A DNA stretch of 64,000 nucleotides from Fratercula arctica (GCA_947846985.1 CANTUZ010000026.1:57084730-57148729); one strand, 5' to 3'. Counted from the stretch's first letter, positions 12,971-26,000 are shown. The notes: generated from the sequence alone by a model not told the origin. Translations and numbers: made by a program.

Positions 12971-15900
12971 GCCATCAAACCAACCACAAGGTTTCACTGG
13001 CTGGAATTGGCCAGGCCACCTGTACAGCTTTGCTCAGGAACATATACCACCTTCAGTGTTTGGCAAAGGTTTGGCCTTGTCAAGACTGTAAACTCTGCAT
13101 GATGATAAACCTTGAATTTGTAGCATTAGTGACGAAACACTGTAGTGTTCTATAAAGCATTAGCAAGACTTTAGCGTAAGAGTCAAACCTGGGACGTTGA
13201 TCTTTCTGGAATTTGCTGATAAATTTGTCCTGTCTTTTTCACCTTAAGTCTTTTCACCTTTGGTCCTACTAATTTAGGCAGCTGTATTGGGAAAACAGTT
13301 GAAAACTTAGGCTACAGCCACAAGCAAGTGCTGTCACAGGTGAGGACCATCAGGCAGAATGACGACTTCCCTCTGCTGTTGCACACACCTCAGATAAAAA
13401 AAGACCAAAAAGGGAAGTTTTTCAAAACATTTAGTAGTAGTTGCCTGAGTGCTGCTCCAAGCCTGGGTAACAGGGCCCACCTCCAGAAGGCTGAACAGCC
13501 ATTTCCTGACCAGTCTGAGCCCTTTACTGATGGCTTTGCTTATTAAGCCCCCAGTTTTCCTCAGTGCTCTTCTTGTGCACGAACACCTGAAATGGTAGAC
13601 TCAGTGCAAGTGACTCCCACAGGCTGCGTAAACATTGCTCCATTGCTCCGTCACTCCATCAAGCTGTCCTGTCACACTGGAAAGTCTTTGCAGATGAGAA
13701 CAAATGCAGAGCTACTAGCCGATGACAGCATAAACATAGGGCGAGTTCTTCCTGTGGCAGAAAGCTGCTGAGCAATTTGCCCCAGCCGGGTAGTCTTTGT
13801 GTACTCCCAAAACCCAACACCTCTGGTCTGCAGATGCTCCTGCCCTCTCCCAAGGGGAAAGAGGCCTGTATTCAATGGGGTGTTTGGTTAACCTCCGCAC
13901 CTCGAATCATTAAATGGATGTGCTCTAAGGCGTTTGAATCCCTACCAGTCTTCTGCAGAGCACTCTCAGCATGGCTGTTTATGGGGCCAGCAGAACTCAG
14001 CTTCCTCACCACTGCCTTCCTCCCACTTCCTGCTGGGCTGCTGCAATGATCAAGCAGGAGTACCTGAACTGGAAATAGAAACTGTGACTGATGGAGTGGC
14101 CTGAGAAAGTGGCGTAGACTTGGATTCACACCAGAAGGTGGAGCAGTGCTAGCACCCAAAAGGAGAAATCGCAGCCCAATTGAGTCTGTCCCCCAGCAGG
14201 ACAGAAAGTGGGGAAGTAGCGGCCTCCCTAGCTTCCAACTTTCCCTGGTTGAATCAGAAGAGGAGTTGAGACCCACAGTACCCACAGTTCGAACACTGGC
14301 TCCAAAGTGGAGCTGTAATCCTCTCACATCATACTGTAAGAGCTGGCCTGGCAGCTTTGCCACAAGCACGTTGGTTTTCCCTCACCGTTGCAGGCTGCCC
14401 CACAGTTTCCCAGGTGGGAACCCCTACATCTATGGCAGCGCCTGCTAGGACAGCAACATACTCTTAATCACAGGCTCCAGGGGCTGACACCACATCACCC
14501 AAAGAAACAGAAGCAAAGAGCATGTCAGAAAACCAGCATGTACTGATGGGAAAGCAGACTTGGACAGGAATCAGGGGCAGGTTTAGCAGCAGGGCTGGTG
14601 AATCACTGTACTATTTCCATGCCAGAGCATGTTTAAACATTAGATAAATTTTACTTGTAGTGCATATACCAGTTGCTGTTCAGTGCAGTGGACCAGGAAT
14701 GCAGTGGCTTTCCAGCAACATTAAAAATAAAGCCACCAGGGAACAGATCCTCTCTCCCTTTCTCCTGCAGAGCAGCACCTCCTCATGCAAGGTCTTGCTG
14801 CTTGCACGAAGGATGCTTGTTGCTCCACTGGCTCCTGAAGAAGCACCATGGCGCCGAGTTAGTGAAAAACAGCAGAACAAACCCTGCTGGCTGATATGTC
14901 CTGCCACCACAGCACAGGGATAAGATTTCCTGCTTAGACATGATAAAGCTGCAGAACTGTAGCAGAGGAAGGAGCTCCATTCACTCATAACTGGCTGCTC
15001 AGGCTGGGTTCATATAGCACTTGCTGGCTCCTTTTTTCAGCTTTGTAGGCTGGGGGGAAGGGAAGGCAAAGCAGAGGGGAGGGGAGGTCTACAAAGATCC
15101 CACCAATTGTAAGTCACCGGGGCCTGATACTTATTTAGCAAATAGCATGAACCTAATTACTACAGAGGCAATAGCTGCTGTGAAACATCATGAGACAGCA
15201 TGCTTTTCATGGAGCTCAGCAGGGTGAACAGTAAAAGCTCAATGGGGGAATATGGTTATACGCTGACCTGCTCCTACCCTGTTGCTTCATGCTGCAGAGG
15301 AAGAAAAGCAATGCATCTCCGCAGCCCCACGCTGCGAAAAAAATGCGCAGCCTGGCACCCACAGGAAAGTTAGGTCTGTGCGTGTCTTTCTGCTCATCTG
15401 CTTCCCAAATCCTGACAGGCTGTGATGGCAACCCTCAAAAAAGACTGCTTTTAATCCTGTCCCATTTAATACCCAAGAATTAAGCTACTTCTCTTTTTTT
15501 TTTGACCTAACTTCCTTATAATCCAGTTGTTCTTGTCCTGAAAGAAAATGCCATCAATCAATCAGTGCCAACACCATCACAATCTGGATCAGGTTCTTGT
15601 CCTGTTTCCTACTGGGCTTGTTTCTGAGGCAGAGATGAAGGTTTCATGATGAGCCCGCTGTTCCTGAGCATCTTGCAAGTCTGGCAGATCGACACTGCTG
15701 GGAGCCACATGGTAGTACAAACACCACTGGAACAGCTTTTGAAGCCCATAGGTATACAAAATGCACACATATACAAATCCACAAGAAACACAAACACTAT
15801 GTTCTGTTGGCACTGGTTAACACCGTTGCCTAGAGCCCAGTTTTCAAATAAACACAGAATTTGTTTTCCTAGCTGGAAGCATAAAGTGAGCCACAAAGGA

Positions 15901-16887
15901 TCAGGCATAAGCCTCTCTCTCTTGCTGGGTCACAAAAAATCTGTGCTCCTTGTGAGTTTGGCAGCAGATGCTGACAGGGTGACTATCAAATATAAAGGTC
16001 AAAGTAGATAACGGAAACACATGGCCTCCCTTAGAGAAAACAGGAGAAAAGCCTCATACCTCCCTTCTGCTTCTCCCACATCTGTCTAGAGGACCAAATG
16101 GGCTTTGAGCCCTAGAGAATGCCTGCGTCAGCATCCTTCTTTAAATTATGAGCACCACCACCTCTCCAGGGAACGCCAAGACCTGTCAAGCTTTACAAAT
16201 AAAACCGTTCTGTGAAAGAGCTTGCTGTTTTATTACTGCTTTGCCTGATGTGACAAGATTTCCCCTCCCATTCACGCAGTTTCTCATAAATAGGTAGTCA
16301 AGGTGAGGTGCTGCCCCACAGTAGTTCCTCTGCTCTCTACTTTTTACCGCTCTGGACCTCAAGACACCTCTCAGTGTCACTTTTCACTAATCAGCAAGAG
16401 TATAGTTTTCTGAATAGTTATACCATAAGGAAGATGAGGTTTAGGAGGTAACACTTCAAAACACACAAAATGGATGTTATCATTGCTGCTTCTTGCACAA
16501 GTATACCTTAGCTACTTCTTAATTCTGCCCTATATCCACAGCAATAAGAACCAGAAATATGTCTTTTTGCTCCTTGTGTGATGTTCACAGGTAACTCAGA
16601 GAAGGGACTCCTGAGGCTCATCCTAGGTTAACTAAGCCTGGGTTAACTAAGCCTACGTTAACTAAATTAACTTGCCCTTGGCAATTATTTTCAAACTGAA
16701 ATAACTCAAGATGTCCAAACTAAGCACAGCATCTATTAAGAACATGATCAAAGGACTGATGCTTTCAAAATGCTCTGGGGTTTTTATTAGTACCCTATAA
16801 AGAGAAAAGAACAATCACCAGCTTCTTAGAAATTAGTACTATACAGCAGGATATATGCTCACTGCATGCAGTCATTAATATTTTTAG
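12971..16887. other. Unique non-coding DNA, slightly GC-richer
   Basis: The part from about 13.3 to 15.4 kb is somewhat richer in G and C than its surroundings, which lengthens chance open frames on both strands: a 165-codon minus frame at 13872-14369 overlaps a 100-codon plus frame at 14146-14448. Neither resembles a known protein, and overlapping antisense frames of this kind are expected by chance. No repeat was recognised except the three 15-bp units at 16624. Confidence 0.55.
16624..16668 (+). repeat. Three 15-bp units, each with GTTAACTAA
   Basis: The units are TAGGTTAACTAAGCC, TGGGTTAACTAAGCC and TACGTTAACTAAATT. GTTAAC recurs at exactly 15-bp spacing (16627, 16642, 16657), and the block is followed by a further TTAAC. 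GTTAAC resembles an HNF1 half site; the last unit and following bases give inverted GTTAA...TTAAC half sites with a 5-nt gap, where the usual HNF1 gap is 3. Any binding role is inference. Confidence 0.7.
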
Positions 16888-17076
16888 CAAGGTCAGAAGA
16901 GATCTCCAAGATCATCTTGCCTTGCCAAAAGCCTCACCCAGACATTTCTGCATGAGGCTAGAACTTCTGTGTGAGCTATATTGTATCTTATTTTAAAAGA
17001 TGTTAATCTTGATTTAAAGACTGGAGAATTCCCCATGCCTCTAAGGTAAGTTATTCTGATAGTTAATTACCCTCGC

Positions 17077-17119
<43 letters not shown>

Positions 17120-17760
17120 AACAACAAAAACCAAACCAAACAACGACAAAAAAACCCCCCAAAAAAACAACCAAAAACCCAAACCCAGAAAAACAAAAAA
17201 AACACCCCAATCCTAAAACAAAACAAATAAAAAAAAAAAAAAAAACAAAAAAAAAAAAAACAACCAACCAACCCCCCCCCAGTTATTACTTTCTAAATCT
17301 GGCTAGCCTCAGCTTCCACGTGTTGGCTTGCATTCTGCCATTTACTGGTTTAAGACCATTTCATATCAGAGATCTCTTCCCCATGTAGTTACTTGTATGT
17401 TATAATTACGTCAGCTTTTAATGTTTCTGGATGAAGTAAGTAGATTTAGCTTCTTAAAATTTCTCACTGTAAGGCAGATTTTCCCCAGCCTCAAATCATT
17501 CCTCAAACTCTTTCCTGCACCCACTCAGGTTTTCCAAAATCCATTGTGGATGTGAATTGCAGGATTCAATGGAGTACTCTGGTGCGACTCTTGCTTCATA
17601 GTTCTCATGCCTATCAGATAGTCAGTAAAGACCATATTTGCTGTCTTGACTACAGCATCACTCTGGGAATGCTCGTTCATATGGGGTCACCCGCCACGCC
17701 TCAGCCCTTTTCAAGGTCATTCAGTTCCAGGTGTCAGCAGTCCATGTTAAAATCACGCGT
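16888..17760 (-). mobile_element. Ancient CR1 LINE 3' part, minus, interrupted
   Basis: Read on the plus strand, the sequence follows the antisense of an old CR1 lineage, as I know it from turtle-type copies: the tail (AAGATCATCTTG for the usual GATCATCTAG), then AATCTTGATTTAAAGACTGG, then GTTAATTACCCTCGCAGT, and after a foreign A/C tract (17080-17280) TTTCTAAATCTGGCTAG, CTCTTCCCCATGTAG and CTCACTGTAAGGCA. Agreement continues to at least 17740, around CAGCATCACTCTGGGA. The order fits one element running 3' to 5' on this strand. No reading frame survives. Its age is inferred from the heavy divergence. The subfamily cannot be fixed without alignment. Confidence 0.75.
17080..17280 (+). repeat. 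201-bp A/C tract inside the old CR1
   Basis: It starts with A38 (17080-17117), continues as a mixture of A and C with only a handful of G and T, has two more long A runs, and ends with C9 (17272-17280). Flanking CR1 sequence resumes directly at AGTTATTACTTTCTAAATC. In related CR1 copies this point is a short A-rich stretch, so the tract probably grew from it by slippage, or it is an insertion. On the minus strand it gives spurious Phe/Leu/Trp/Cys-rich frames. Confidence 0.9.
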
Positions 17761-18639
17761 ACCACTTTTTCTTTTTAAAATTTTTGGCCTTGTATTCGAC
17801 TGTGTGAAAAAATGCGCTGGGCATGAGGATCTGTCAGCCCGAAAAAGTCAGGTGGATCTACATAGCTAAACTCTTCTCACCGGAATTTCCTGTCACCTGA
17901 AGGTTTTTGAACGAGTTATTTTGCTTTTAAATTTTGTTATTGTTGTTGTTACCTAACAACATTAATCAGCAACATCTGTTTCCTTTTAAATACATATTTC
18001 CTTGCCATACTTATTACTAGCTCTCGTAAACAAGGAACAGGGGGGAAAGTCTGAGGAAAAATGACATATTTAACAAAAAGCTTCAATCCATTTTTCCTTT
18101 TTCCTTTTTTTTTTCTTTTTGCCATTAATTCTCTAGTTGTTGCTTAAAGATATATCAATATTTTACCAAATATTATCACATTCGCTGTCCTAGGGTAGTT
18201 CAAAATTTTGTCCAGACTAATAATAAATGATCTAATTTGGACAAGATCTGAGAAAGAAGCGCTGGTCTTGCTTCTTCCTGTCTTCTGACCACAACAGGAC
18301 TCACTCAGTGGCTAAACTGAGTAGGTTTGTGAGCACAAGAACGTATGTTTGAAAAACAGTACTAATCCTAGTTCACAATTTTAATGCTACATATTTAAAA
18401 TCTCTAAACCTTTTTCTAGCTTATCTCTGTGCTTAATACCTGGATTTACTGGCAGTAGCAACGGAGAGTTCTAGTGCATTTTTCTGATATTGCTGATTTT
18501 AGAGTTAAGACTCAACTCAGTCCCACTAGAGTTTCAAAAAGACACTGTAACCCTTCTGCCACCTTGAATTATCTTCCATAAAAAGTAGCAGAACATTTAG
18601 CTGACAAAAATCAGCCCTGTGTGTCATCCTGAGATGCCA

Positions 18640-18850
18640 CTGGCCTTCACAGGGACACCAGCTCCATTGATTTCAGAAGTTTTGTTCCCAGGAGCTCCCC
18701 TGACTTCAAGACTTTAGTTCCTTCTCTCCCAAATGGCATTGGCAGAAGATATTTGAACTCACAGATTTAGAACATCTGAGGATGCGGGTGCTCAACATCC
18801 TTCAGGTGAAAATGAAGCCAAGTGGGGTCATTCCATTTATTGCAGTTAGT
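18640..18850. repeat. Possible old amniote repeat fragment
   Basis: Phrases such as CTCCATTGATTTCAGAAG, CCCCTGACTTCAAG and GGGTGCTCAACATCC followed by GTGAAAATGAAGCCA resemble the recurring 'CCATTGACTTCAATGGG' and 'GGGTGCTCAGCACC...GAAAATCAGGCCA' wording of old repeats in turtles and crocodilians. Divergence is high and no boundaries are visible, so this is a weak call. Confidence 0.3.
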
Positions 18851-20316
18851 GCTTGGGTTTAATGCCTTATTTTCCACAGAGAGGTGTAATTGAAATTGCT
18901 TCTCCAGTATAAGACTGTGAGAGCTGGTGAACACAGCTAACATGCCTACTCATAAACCCTTCATTGCTGTGTGCTGCCCAGCAGTTGCCAGCACAGAATT
19001 CCCATGCAATTGGACTATCAAAGAAGATGGAGAAATACCAGTTACACTGATCTTAAACTGCAGCGTTCATTCTCACTAGCCTCCTCAAACAATGTTCTCC
19101 TGACTGAGCCTCCAGGTGACTGGCTGACAGAAATCACCACAGAGGTCTGGAGAAACAGTACTTAGTGATTTGCAAAAATCAGTGTGGCAAGACGCAGAAA
19201 AGCATAACATAGCAAAGCAGTCCCTCACCTTAGCCAAAACGCAGTAGGTACTGTGGTTGTAGCTTAATACACACTTATTGGGTGTCAGTAATGTTTTTGC
19301 CCACTTTCATTACTGAAACAATCCTTCTGAAGCTAGGAAAGACTTCTTGGGCTGTTGGCTTGAAAACCAGAGGAATTACAAATCCTGTGTAGCTTCATTT
19401 GCAAGCTGACCATATGGAAAATGACTGAATAACGACCAATACAAACCTTTCTTCATGGAGCTGCTTTTTTGAGTGGTCATATGTACCACAGTAGGAGGAA
19501 ATTTTTGAGCACAAACCATCTGTACAAAGCTCTAAGAAATCAATTGTATAGCCTACTTGGAAACACGCGTTACATGCTCCACAATGAAATTTGACAAGAA
19601 ACCAGATGGGTGGCCTTCTCCACACTTGGGACATCACTTCAGTTGGGTACCTCAGATGTTCTAAACCTAGTAGCATGCTGACTGCCTCCCAAGCTGCACT
19701 AGGGAAGGCTCTTTTTTTCTCCTATTGGTCTGTATGTTTTTTCATATCCCTGCTCTGCTCTGCATTTACCTCTGCCTGTTCACACAGGTCAAACAGAGAG
19801 TACAAATGTGCAACATAGGGCACCATCCTGTTTTGATCTAATTTTTCTGTTGCGCACCAAGATTCTGAAAACGCATTTCAAGATACTACAGAACATGGTC
19901 TGTGTGGGAATTACGAAGCCAGCTACTGAAACTCTTTAGTTCATGGTATGCCTCTTCTCACATGTAGATATATTTTGTCACAGGTGAGTGAGTAATAAGT
20001 GAGGATATACTTTTAAAACAGACTACAAATATTTGATTATTTAAACACTACTATGGGTGAGGAGCCCTTTACTCCCCCAAAAAAACCCAAAACCACACTA
20101 GGTCCAGCTCACCTGTAAAATTATGAAGCAAAAGGCTAGGTGAGAAAAGAAAATAATGAAGAAACTACAACCAGAAAACCAAATAATTTTTTTCTTCGCC
20201 ATTAGAAAGGGAAGTGAACAGTGGAAAATTAGTCACATGAGCATACTTAAAATTAGAATGGACAGGGATTTAAAAGAGACTTTGTTGGACATGTTACTGT
20301 GCAAAGCAAATATTAA

Positions 20317-20408
20317 ACTATATATTATATAGTTTTATGTATATCTATGTGTATTCATGCATTCATGTATTCATGCATATGTATATATGTGTGTAAATAT
20401 ACATGCAC
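20317..20408. repeat. AT-rich microsatellite with ATTCATGC units
   Basis: TATA/TATG-type alternation flanks a short internal array of ATTCATG(C/T) units (about 20353-20377). Low complexity, no coding frame. Confidence 0.85.
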
Positions 20409-21739
20409 AAACACTTTAAATTTTTTATTCAAATATAATTCATAAAATTAAATCATAGTATAGCTTTAGTGGTTTCCTTTTTTGTTGTTTAAAAAGGAAT
20501 TTTCTTTCAGACATGCAAGATTTTGAAATATTCCAGACCCTCAAGACTGTATCTGAAGTCTCAGTAGGTACACATAATGCTTCTGACACCATTTGCAATA
20601 TATCAGATAAAGCAGATACTTAAAATAGTAATCTCAAAGAGTTCGGAGAAAAATTAGAAGTGGGATATAAAATGTAAACCTGTAGTGAGGAAGGAATTGA
20701 AAAACAAGTTTATCTCTGTTCAAATTTTATTAAAATCAGAAGCAAAAAATTCTACCTTCTTTCTCTCCCTCTAATAGTGTAATTAAAACAAGAATAAAAT
20801 CCATAAAATAATGGCTTCAGGGGTGCTTGTAAACACTCATTTGCTTACGAAGAAAAGATACTTTTTCCAAATAAGTCTATTTTGAAATTACATCCTCAAA
20901 TCACACTGAAGAAGTTAACTGTGATGGTACACAGATCATCTTTTTCTTCATTCTAACTTGAACCAGAAGGACCCTTGCAGGTCCATTTGGATAGTGCTGT
21001 TGGAGCAGAGGTTTTCCACTCTTACTGTCATAAAGACAGGAAGATTTTTACTATTGTAATGCCTTCTGGCTCAGTGGGCTATGTCCTGCCTAAACAAAGT
21101 GATCCATCATCCCCCTAAAAAAAGCATAAAATATATTAAATTTTTGTTAGAATGTCTCTTTGTTTGTTTGTGGGGGAGTAAAAATGGAGAACGTCCATGC
21201 ACTGAGAAGAAAGGACAACGTACACCAGGGCACACTCAAATGACATACCAAAAGTTACGTTCCAAGTCAGAGGCAGAACTAGAAACAGACTCCAGGCCTT
21301 CCAGTCCACTGGTCCATTTTGTCAAATGAACAAAACACACCACACTTAGTAAGCACACAGTATTTTCCCTTTATCCACAATTCAGTTGTAGGCGTAATCT
21401 GGTGGCACATGCTTCCTTCTCTTGCTCTAGTGACATCTCCCTGCAGTTCCTTGCTCCTATTCCAGGAACTGAGCAGTAAAGCACCACCAAGGTCTGAACA
21501 GAGAATCTCAGCTGACATGGATCCATCCAGCACTGTTCAGACAATGCCTTCTAGACCATTTTGACTCAGCCTTTCAGAAATGAAAAGTTTTGCAACATAT
21601 GAAGACTTTTCTTATTATAGATTCAATACATTTTGTGCCATTTTTAAAACACCAGACAATCATAATATTTCATCCATCAAATACTTGTTTCTGTAAGGTA
21701 CAATGCAAAATAATTAGGACTGAGAGATATTATAAATGT

Positions 21740-21906
21740 TATAGAATCATAGAATGGTTTGGGTTGGAAGGAACCTTAAAGATTGTCTAGCTCCAACCCC
21801 CCGGCCGTGGGCAGGGACACCTCCCACTAGACCAGGTTGCTCAAAGCCTCATCCAGCCTGGCCTTGAACACTTCCAGGGATGGGGCATCCACAACTTCCC
21901 TGGGCA
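21740..21906 (-). mobile_element. CR1 LINE 3'-end fragment, minus
   Basis: The plus strand starts with ATAGAATCATAGAATGG, the reverse of the CR1 tail octamers, followed by the antisense 3' UTR and the last 26 or so codons of ORF2. These translate on the minus strand as LPREVVDAPSLEVFK and end in LSNLV then a stop, the usual CR1 ORF2 end. Similarity stops abruptly after GGGCAA at about 21906, so this is a strongly 5'-truncated copy of about 170 bp. 5' truncation is normal for CR1 insertion. Confidence 0.92.
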
Positions 21907-22834
21907 AGTTTTTCCTCTTTGTCCTTTGTTTTTTTCCTGATAAAGTAATCCTAATCCTAGTTTTGATGGAACAAGAACGAGCCAAAGTCTTGGGTAAAAT
22001 ATTGGCCACTGAGCTCAATTTCATTTTATTTAAAGATGTGATTTCAGCATGTTTAGGTAAACAGCAATCTTACTTAAAACAAGAGGAGGGGTCTTGTATA
22101 GCTGTGAGGATTAGGCATGCCATGAATATCTGAAGGAAGACAGCATCACTTATGTTTGAGGAAGAGCTGGCTGGGCAAACGATCCTTGAGATGAAATGGT
22201 TTTAGACATCACCTGCTCTTTCTGTCAAAGGATTTGACAACTGTGCTGTGGCCTGTGCCAGACCACAGAAGCCAACAGAGTCCGAAGATGAATGCAACCC
22301 AGTGTTTCCCAGGAAACAGACATCAACATGATTTCATTCTAAGGTGAATTGATGTTACAGATAAGCAAAAAGTGTGGCTGGCTCGAGAACAGCAAAAGAG
22401 GGAACTAGCACACACTCTTGCAGCTGTCCAGCCGAACAGCTTGCAAAACAATAATTTTCATCCAACATTCATCCATAACTTTACACTCCCATAAATCAAT
22501 CACCAAGCCTCATCACCAGCAGTGAGAATATGCCAGGTATTTATGCAAGCTGCACCACAAAGCAGTATTATCTCAGTGCTGCATTCGAATCCATAGACGT
22601 AGCTAGACAAACTTTTCACTTAGCCAAAGTTTTGCCTTAAAAATATTTTGAAGATGCAGACAGTCCTTCTAAGTTTTAATGATTTCAAAGGGAAAATGAC
22701 CATGCAAAGATAAGGAAACAAAGAGCATTTTGGGAATAAAAAAGAGGGTATGGCATCAGAATTTTGAAACTTTTTTCCCAATTTAAATTGTATTTGTTAT
22801 TTGTTTACACTTATGCACATAAAATAATATTTAA

Positions 22835-22895
22835 ATATGTATGTGTGTTTGTCTGTGTGTGTATATATATATACTTACATGTGTACATGTACACA
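22835..22895. repeat. TG/TA microsatellite with a 14-bp palindrome
   Basis: Alternating TG then TA tract. It ends in GTGTACATGTACAC (22881-22894), a perfect 14-bp palindrome. Alternating purine-pyrimidine tracts like this can mutate by slippage. Confidence 0.85.
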
Positions 22896-22988
22896 TCTTA
22901 CGTGCATACTTCCATTCAGTCATAATGTGATGTTATAGGTAAAATATTTTACTGGCTTTATCCTGATTTAAAAATTGCTAAAGCCATT

Positions 22989-23031
22989 GGGGTTTGGAAC
23001 TAGACGATCTTTAAGGCCCCTTCCAACCTGA
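22989..23031 (+). mobile_element. 43-bp CR1 3' UTR remnant, plus
   Basis: GGGGTTTGGAACTAGACGATC and then TTTAAGGCCCCTTCCAACC match the CR1 3' UTR phrase 'GGTTGGACTAGATGATC...CCTTCCAACC' in sense orientation. The octamer tail that should follow is replaced by AATTACTAATTAATTAAT, and no ORF2 sequence is visible upstream. It is either an extreme 5' truncation or the last readable part of an old copy. Confidence 0.7.
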
Positions 23032-26000
23032 ATTACTAATTAATTAATACATTACATTTGTTCCTTTGCCTTTTGCACATTTTAAGGCATGCAGTAGCAC
23101 TGTTTTCTTCCTCCCTTGTGGGGCTTTTCTTCCTTAGGTTAAGTGCCTTCAGTTCTCTTAAGTTTTCCTCATCAGCTGTGTTTGTTAAAGTGACTTTTAA
23201 CTTCCTCACTGCTGTCCCCGGGTTGTTTCTGATTGTTCCACACCTTTACCTGAACTTCACTAACAAGGGCAAAGCATCATACTCCTGCTGAACAGAGTGA
23301 ACAGTAATTTCCCCCTTTTTTTTTGTGGCTGAAAGTGTTCACATGTTTCAGTCCTTTCTTTTTTTTTTTTCTTTTCCTATCCCCTGCTACAGTCCAGCTG
23401 CCTCACTAGTCGTTAGCCCATGCTGTATTTGCACACATGGTTGTGACCAGGCCCACCTAAACGTAAGCAGATCAGCTGAAATGAGTTAGTCCAGATATTG
23501 GCAATTGGTTCCCATTGATAATGTAGAGTTGAGAAAAAACTGGACACGATTCAGCATGATCTACCTACACCATGCAATAGTTATTTTGGTGTAAAAATAC
23601 CTTCCAGAATTTACCAAGATTCTCAAAGCAAGGTTATAATACAACCAGAAAAAGACCAGGATATTCCCAGGTCCTGGACTCAGGCTCTGAACGCTGGATC
23701 AATCTTCCTTTCTAGACCAAATTCAAGGCTTTGTGTTCTTCTTGGAGAAAACTGCAATAACCACAGCTGGAATTAGACTTGCTGCCAGAAGTGCTTTTGC
23801 ATTTCCATGGAAAGCCTCTGGAGCCTGTTATAAACCTGCTGAAGTGAAGAGGTATCTGCCCTCTGTCTTCTGTGGGCTGAGGTGACACCTCTGAGTCTTT
23901 GCCTCACCCACACAAGAAGGATTTGGGAAGTGTGGTTTAGTAGTGTCTGCACCAGAAGAAACAGGGAACAGGTTTTGGTCTCTAATAGAATGAGATTGTG
24001 TATGAAAGGTAAACTGGAGAAAACCAAGAGTACATCTGATCTGCTAAGAACAGAAAACATTGTTGTCTTCCTTGATTTGGCAGGGGCTCTAGAGACACAC
24101 TCTAGAAATTAGAGGAGACAACCCAGCACTAAGAGGGAGACTCTGCAGAGAGGATCTCTTACCTGCCTTCCCCTCAGTGATGCTTCCTATGATTTTTATG
24201 CAAAATCATGAGAAGGGAAAGGAATTGATCACAGGGTTTAGCTGTTTTAGTCCCCTTCCAGTGGTTGTTACAGTGTGAAATGAGGGGTTAAACAGTTTGG
24301 CTGAGAGCAGGAGATGTTTGTCCTGTGATGATTAGCACCTGGAGAAGGATTGTTGATGCTTACACATCCTTGCCATAAAAATGCCTTTCTGATATGCCAA
24401 ATCATACCTGTGTGAATTATCAGAGTTCCATCTGAAAAGGCATTAAGAGCACAGAGCTCTTGTCTTTGTTGGTATCAGTGCCAGATTCCATTGTACTTTG
24501 TCAAAACTGCTCAGCATCACCATTTAGTAAGAGATCCTTTCATGCAGATGCTTCCAGATGCAGCTTACAGGGTGAAAGAGCACCTCAACTAGTTCCTGAG
24601 GTGAAACAAATGGAGTGCGCATGAAAAGATGTAAATAATTTTGCTCTGGATCCTGCATGAGACCTATGCACATGCTCATCTTCAGGGACTGATTGTGTGA
24701 AAGGCTATGCCCATTGAGAGGGTAGGAAAATGCAAATAAAAACATAAGAAGTGTAAAGCCCAGTGACAGTGTGGTGAGGAATGCACAAGCAATTAAATCT
24801 AGTGTTGCTTTTATTGTAGCTCCCATGACAGAGGCAGGATTAAGCAGCTATCATTCATATACATCATTTGCAGCCAGTAAATGTTAGGAATATTTATTAT
24901 TTCACATACCAATAGCTCTGTGTTGACTCACAGCCAGCATGTCACCATTCTGCTTTTATTAGAGCTTTTCCTCAAAGTCCACAAACAGTTGAAGTCCATT
25001 AACCCTGAAACACAGAGAGAGAGTTTAGTTTCAGCTAAAGGAAACACCACGGAAGGAAGTCACAGAGCTCAGATGATAATATTTCCCTGATCCACCCAAC
25101 TACCCAAACACCCACACATTGAGTAAGAAATGGGAATACCTTGCTAACCATTGGAATGACTTAGCTTCAAGGACTTCCCTTCAGCTGAGGCACTGTTGGA
25201 TAAAAGTTCAATGTATTTTAAAAAGGAGAAAAAGAAACATAAAAAAGAAAAAAAAGTTATAAAAATAGACCTCATTCACCCAAGTACTGAAACATTAGCT
25301 TAATTCTAAATATGTAAAGCAGTACCTTGCATATAAATGAGACTTTTTCGAGCCTGAATTTAAGCATAGGCAGAACTGCTCTGTGGGTTTAGGATCATAA
25401 ACCACAAACATCTAAGTAGAAAACTATTTGTTCCTCTGTGGATTAAATAAGGGGATGCATACTTACGTTTCATATCGTCTTTTGTTTGGTCTCAGGTAAC
25501 TGCTGGTTACCTGCACAGACATCAAAGGACTGGACTTAGACACCTCATTTAGGGAATCTAATTTTGCCAGGGATTTTAATGAAAGCCATATCTTTGGTAC
25601 ATGTGTGAGTGATTCTCATTAGAACATGCACATAAATTTGCTGTCAGCTACTGTGTTTAGCTCAAACTGAGAAAGACAGTTCTCGTCACTTGGGCCTAAA
25701 GTGATTATTTATCAAACACAGAAATAAACTGATAAGTGTAGAAAGATCTGGCTGACCCAAAGGCATTTACTATGTCCTTTACCTACAAAAGTCTCCATTT
25801 GTTATACCAGTGCCTGTAGTAAAGTGAGAGAACTTTGTCTTCCTGTGCTTGGCCATTAAGTCAACTCCGTCTCTTTCGTTTTCCTTTTCAGGTGGACCAG
25901 AAAAGTCTGTTATCACATCCTGAGTCAGGGGAAACTGACTGTTGCAGTGATGCTTTTGTTTTATTTTAGCAGTTTGGGACACAAGTAATTACACCCTGCC

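Larger units (their letters stand above)
17761..21739. other. Unique non-coding DNA, no gene seen
   Basis: AT-rich, with a T-rich stretch near 18090-18120, an AT microsatellite at 20317 and a possible old repeat at 18640. Open frames are under 95 codons and unrecognisable. The stretch 19.9-21.0 kb is long, AT-rich and free of recognised repeats, so it could hold conserved non-coding DNA, but a single sequence cannot show that. Confidence 0.55.

Noticed and set aside
13872..14448. A 165-codon minus frame overlapping a 100-codon plus frame
   Set aside because: No family resemblance, mutual antisense overlap and slightly GC-rich sequence make chance the simplest explanation.
17041..17271. Phe/Cys/Trp-rich minus-strand frame that looks membrane-like
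   Set aside because: It is the translation of the A/C low-complexity tract inside the old CR1.
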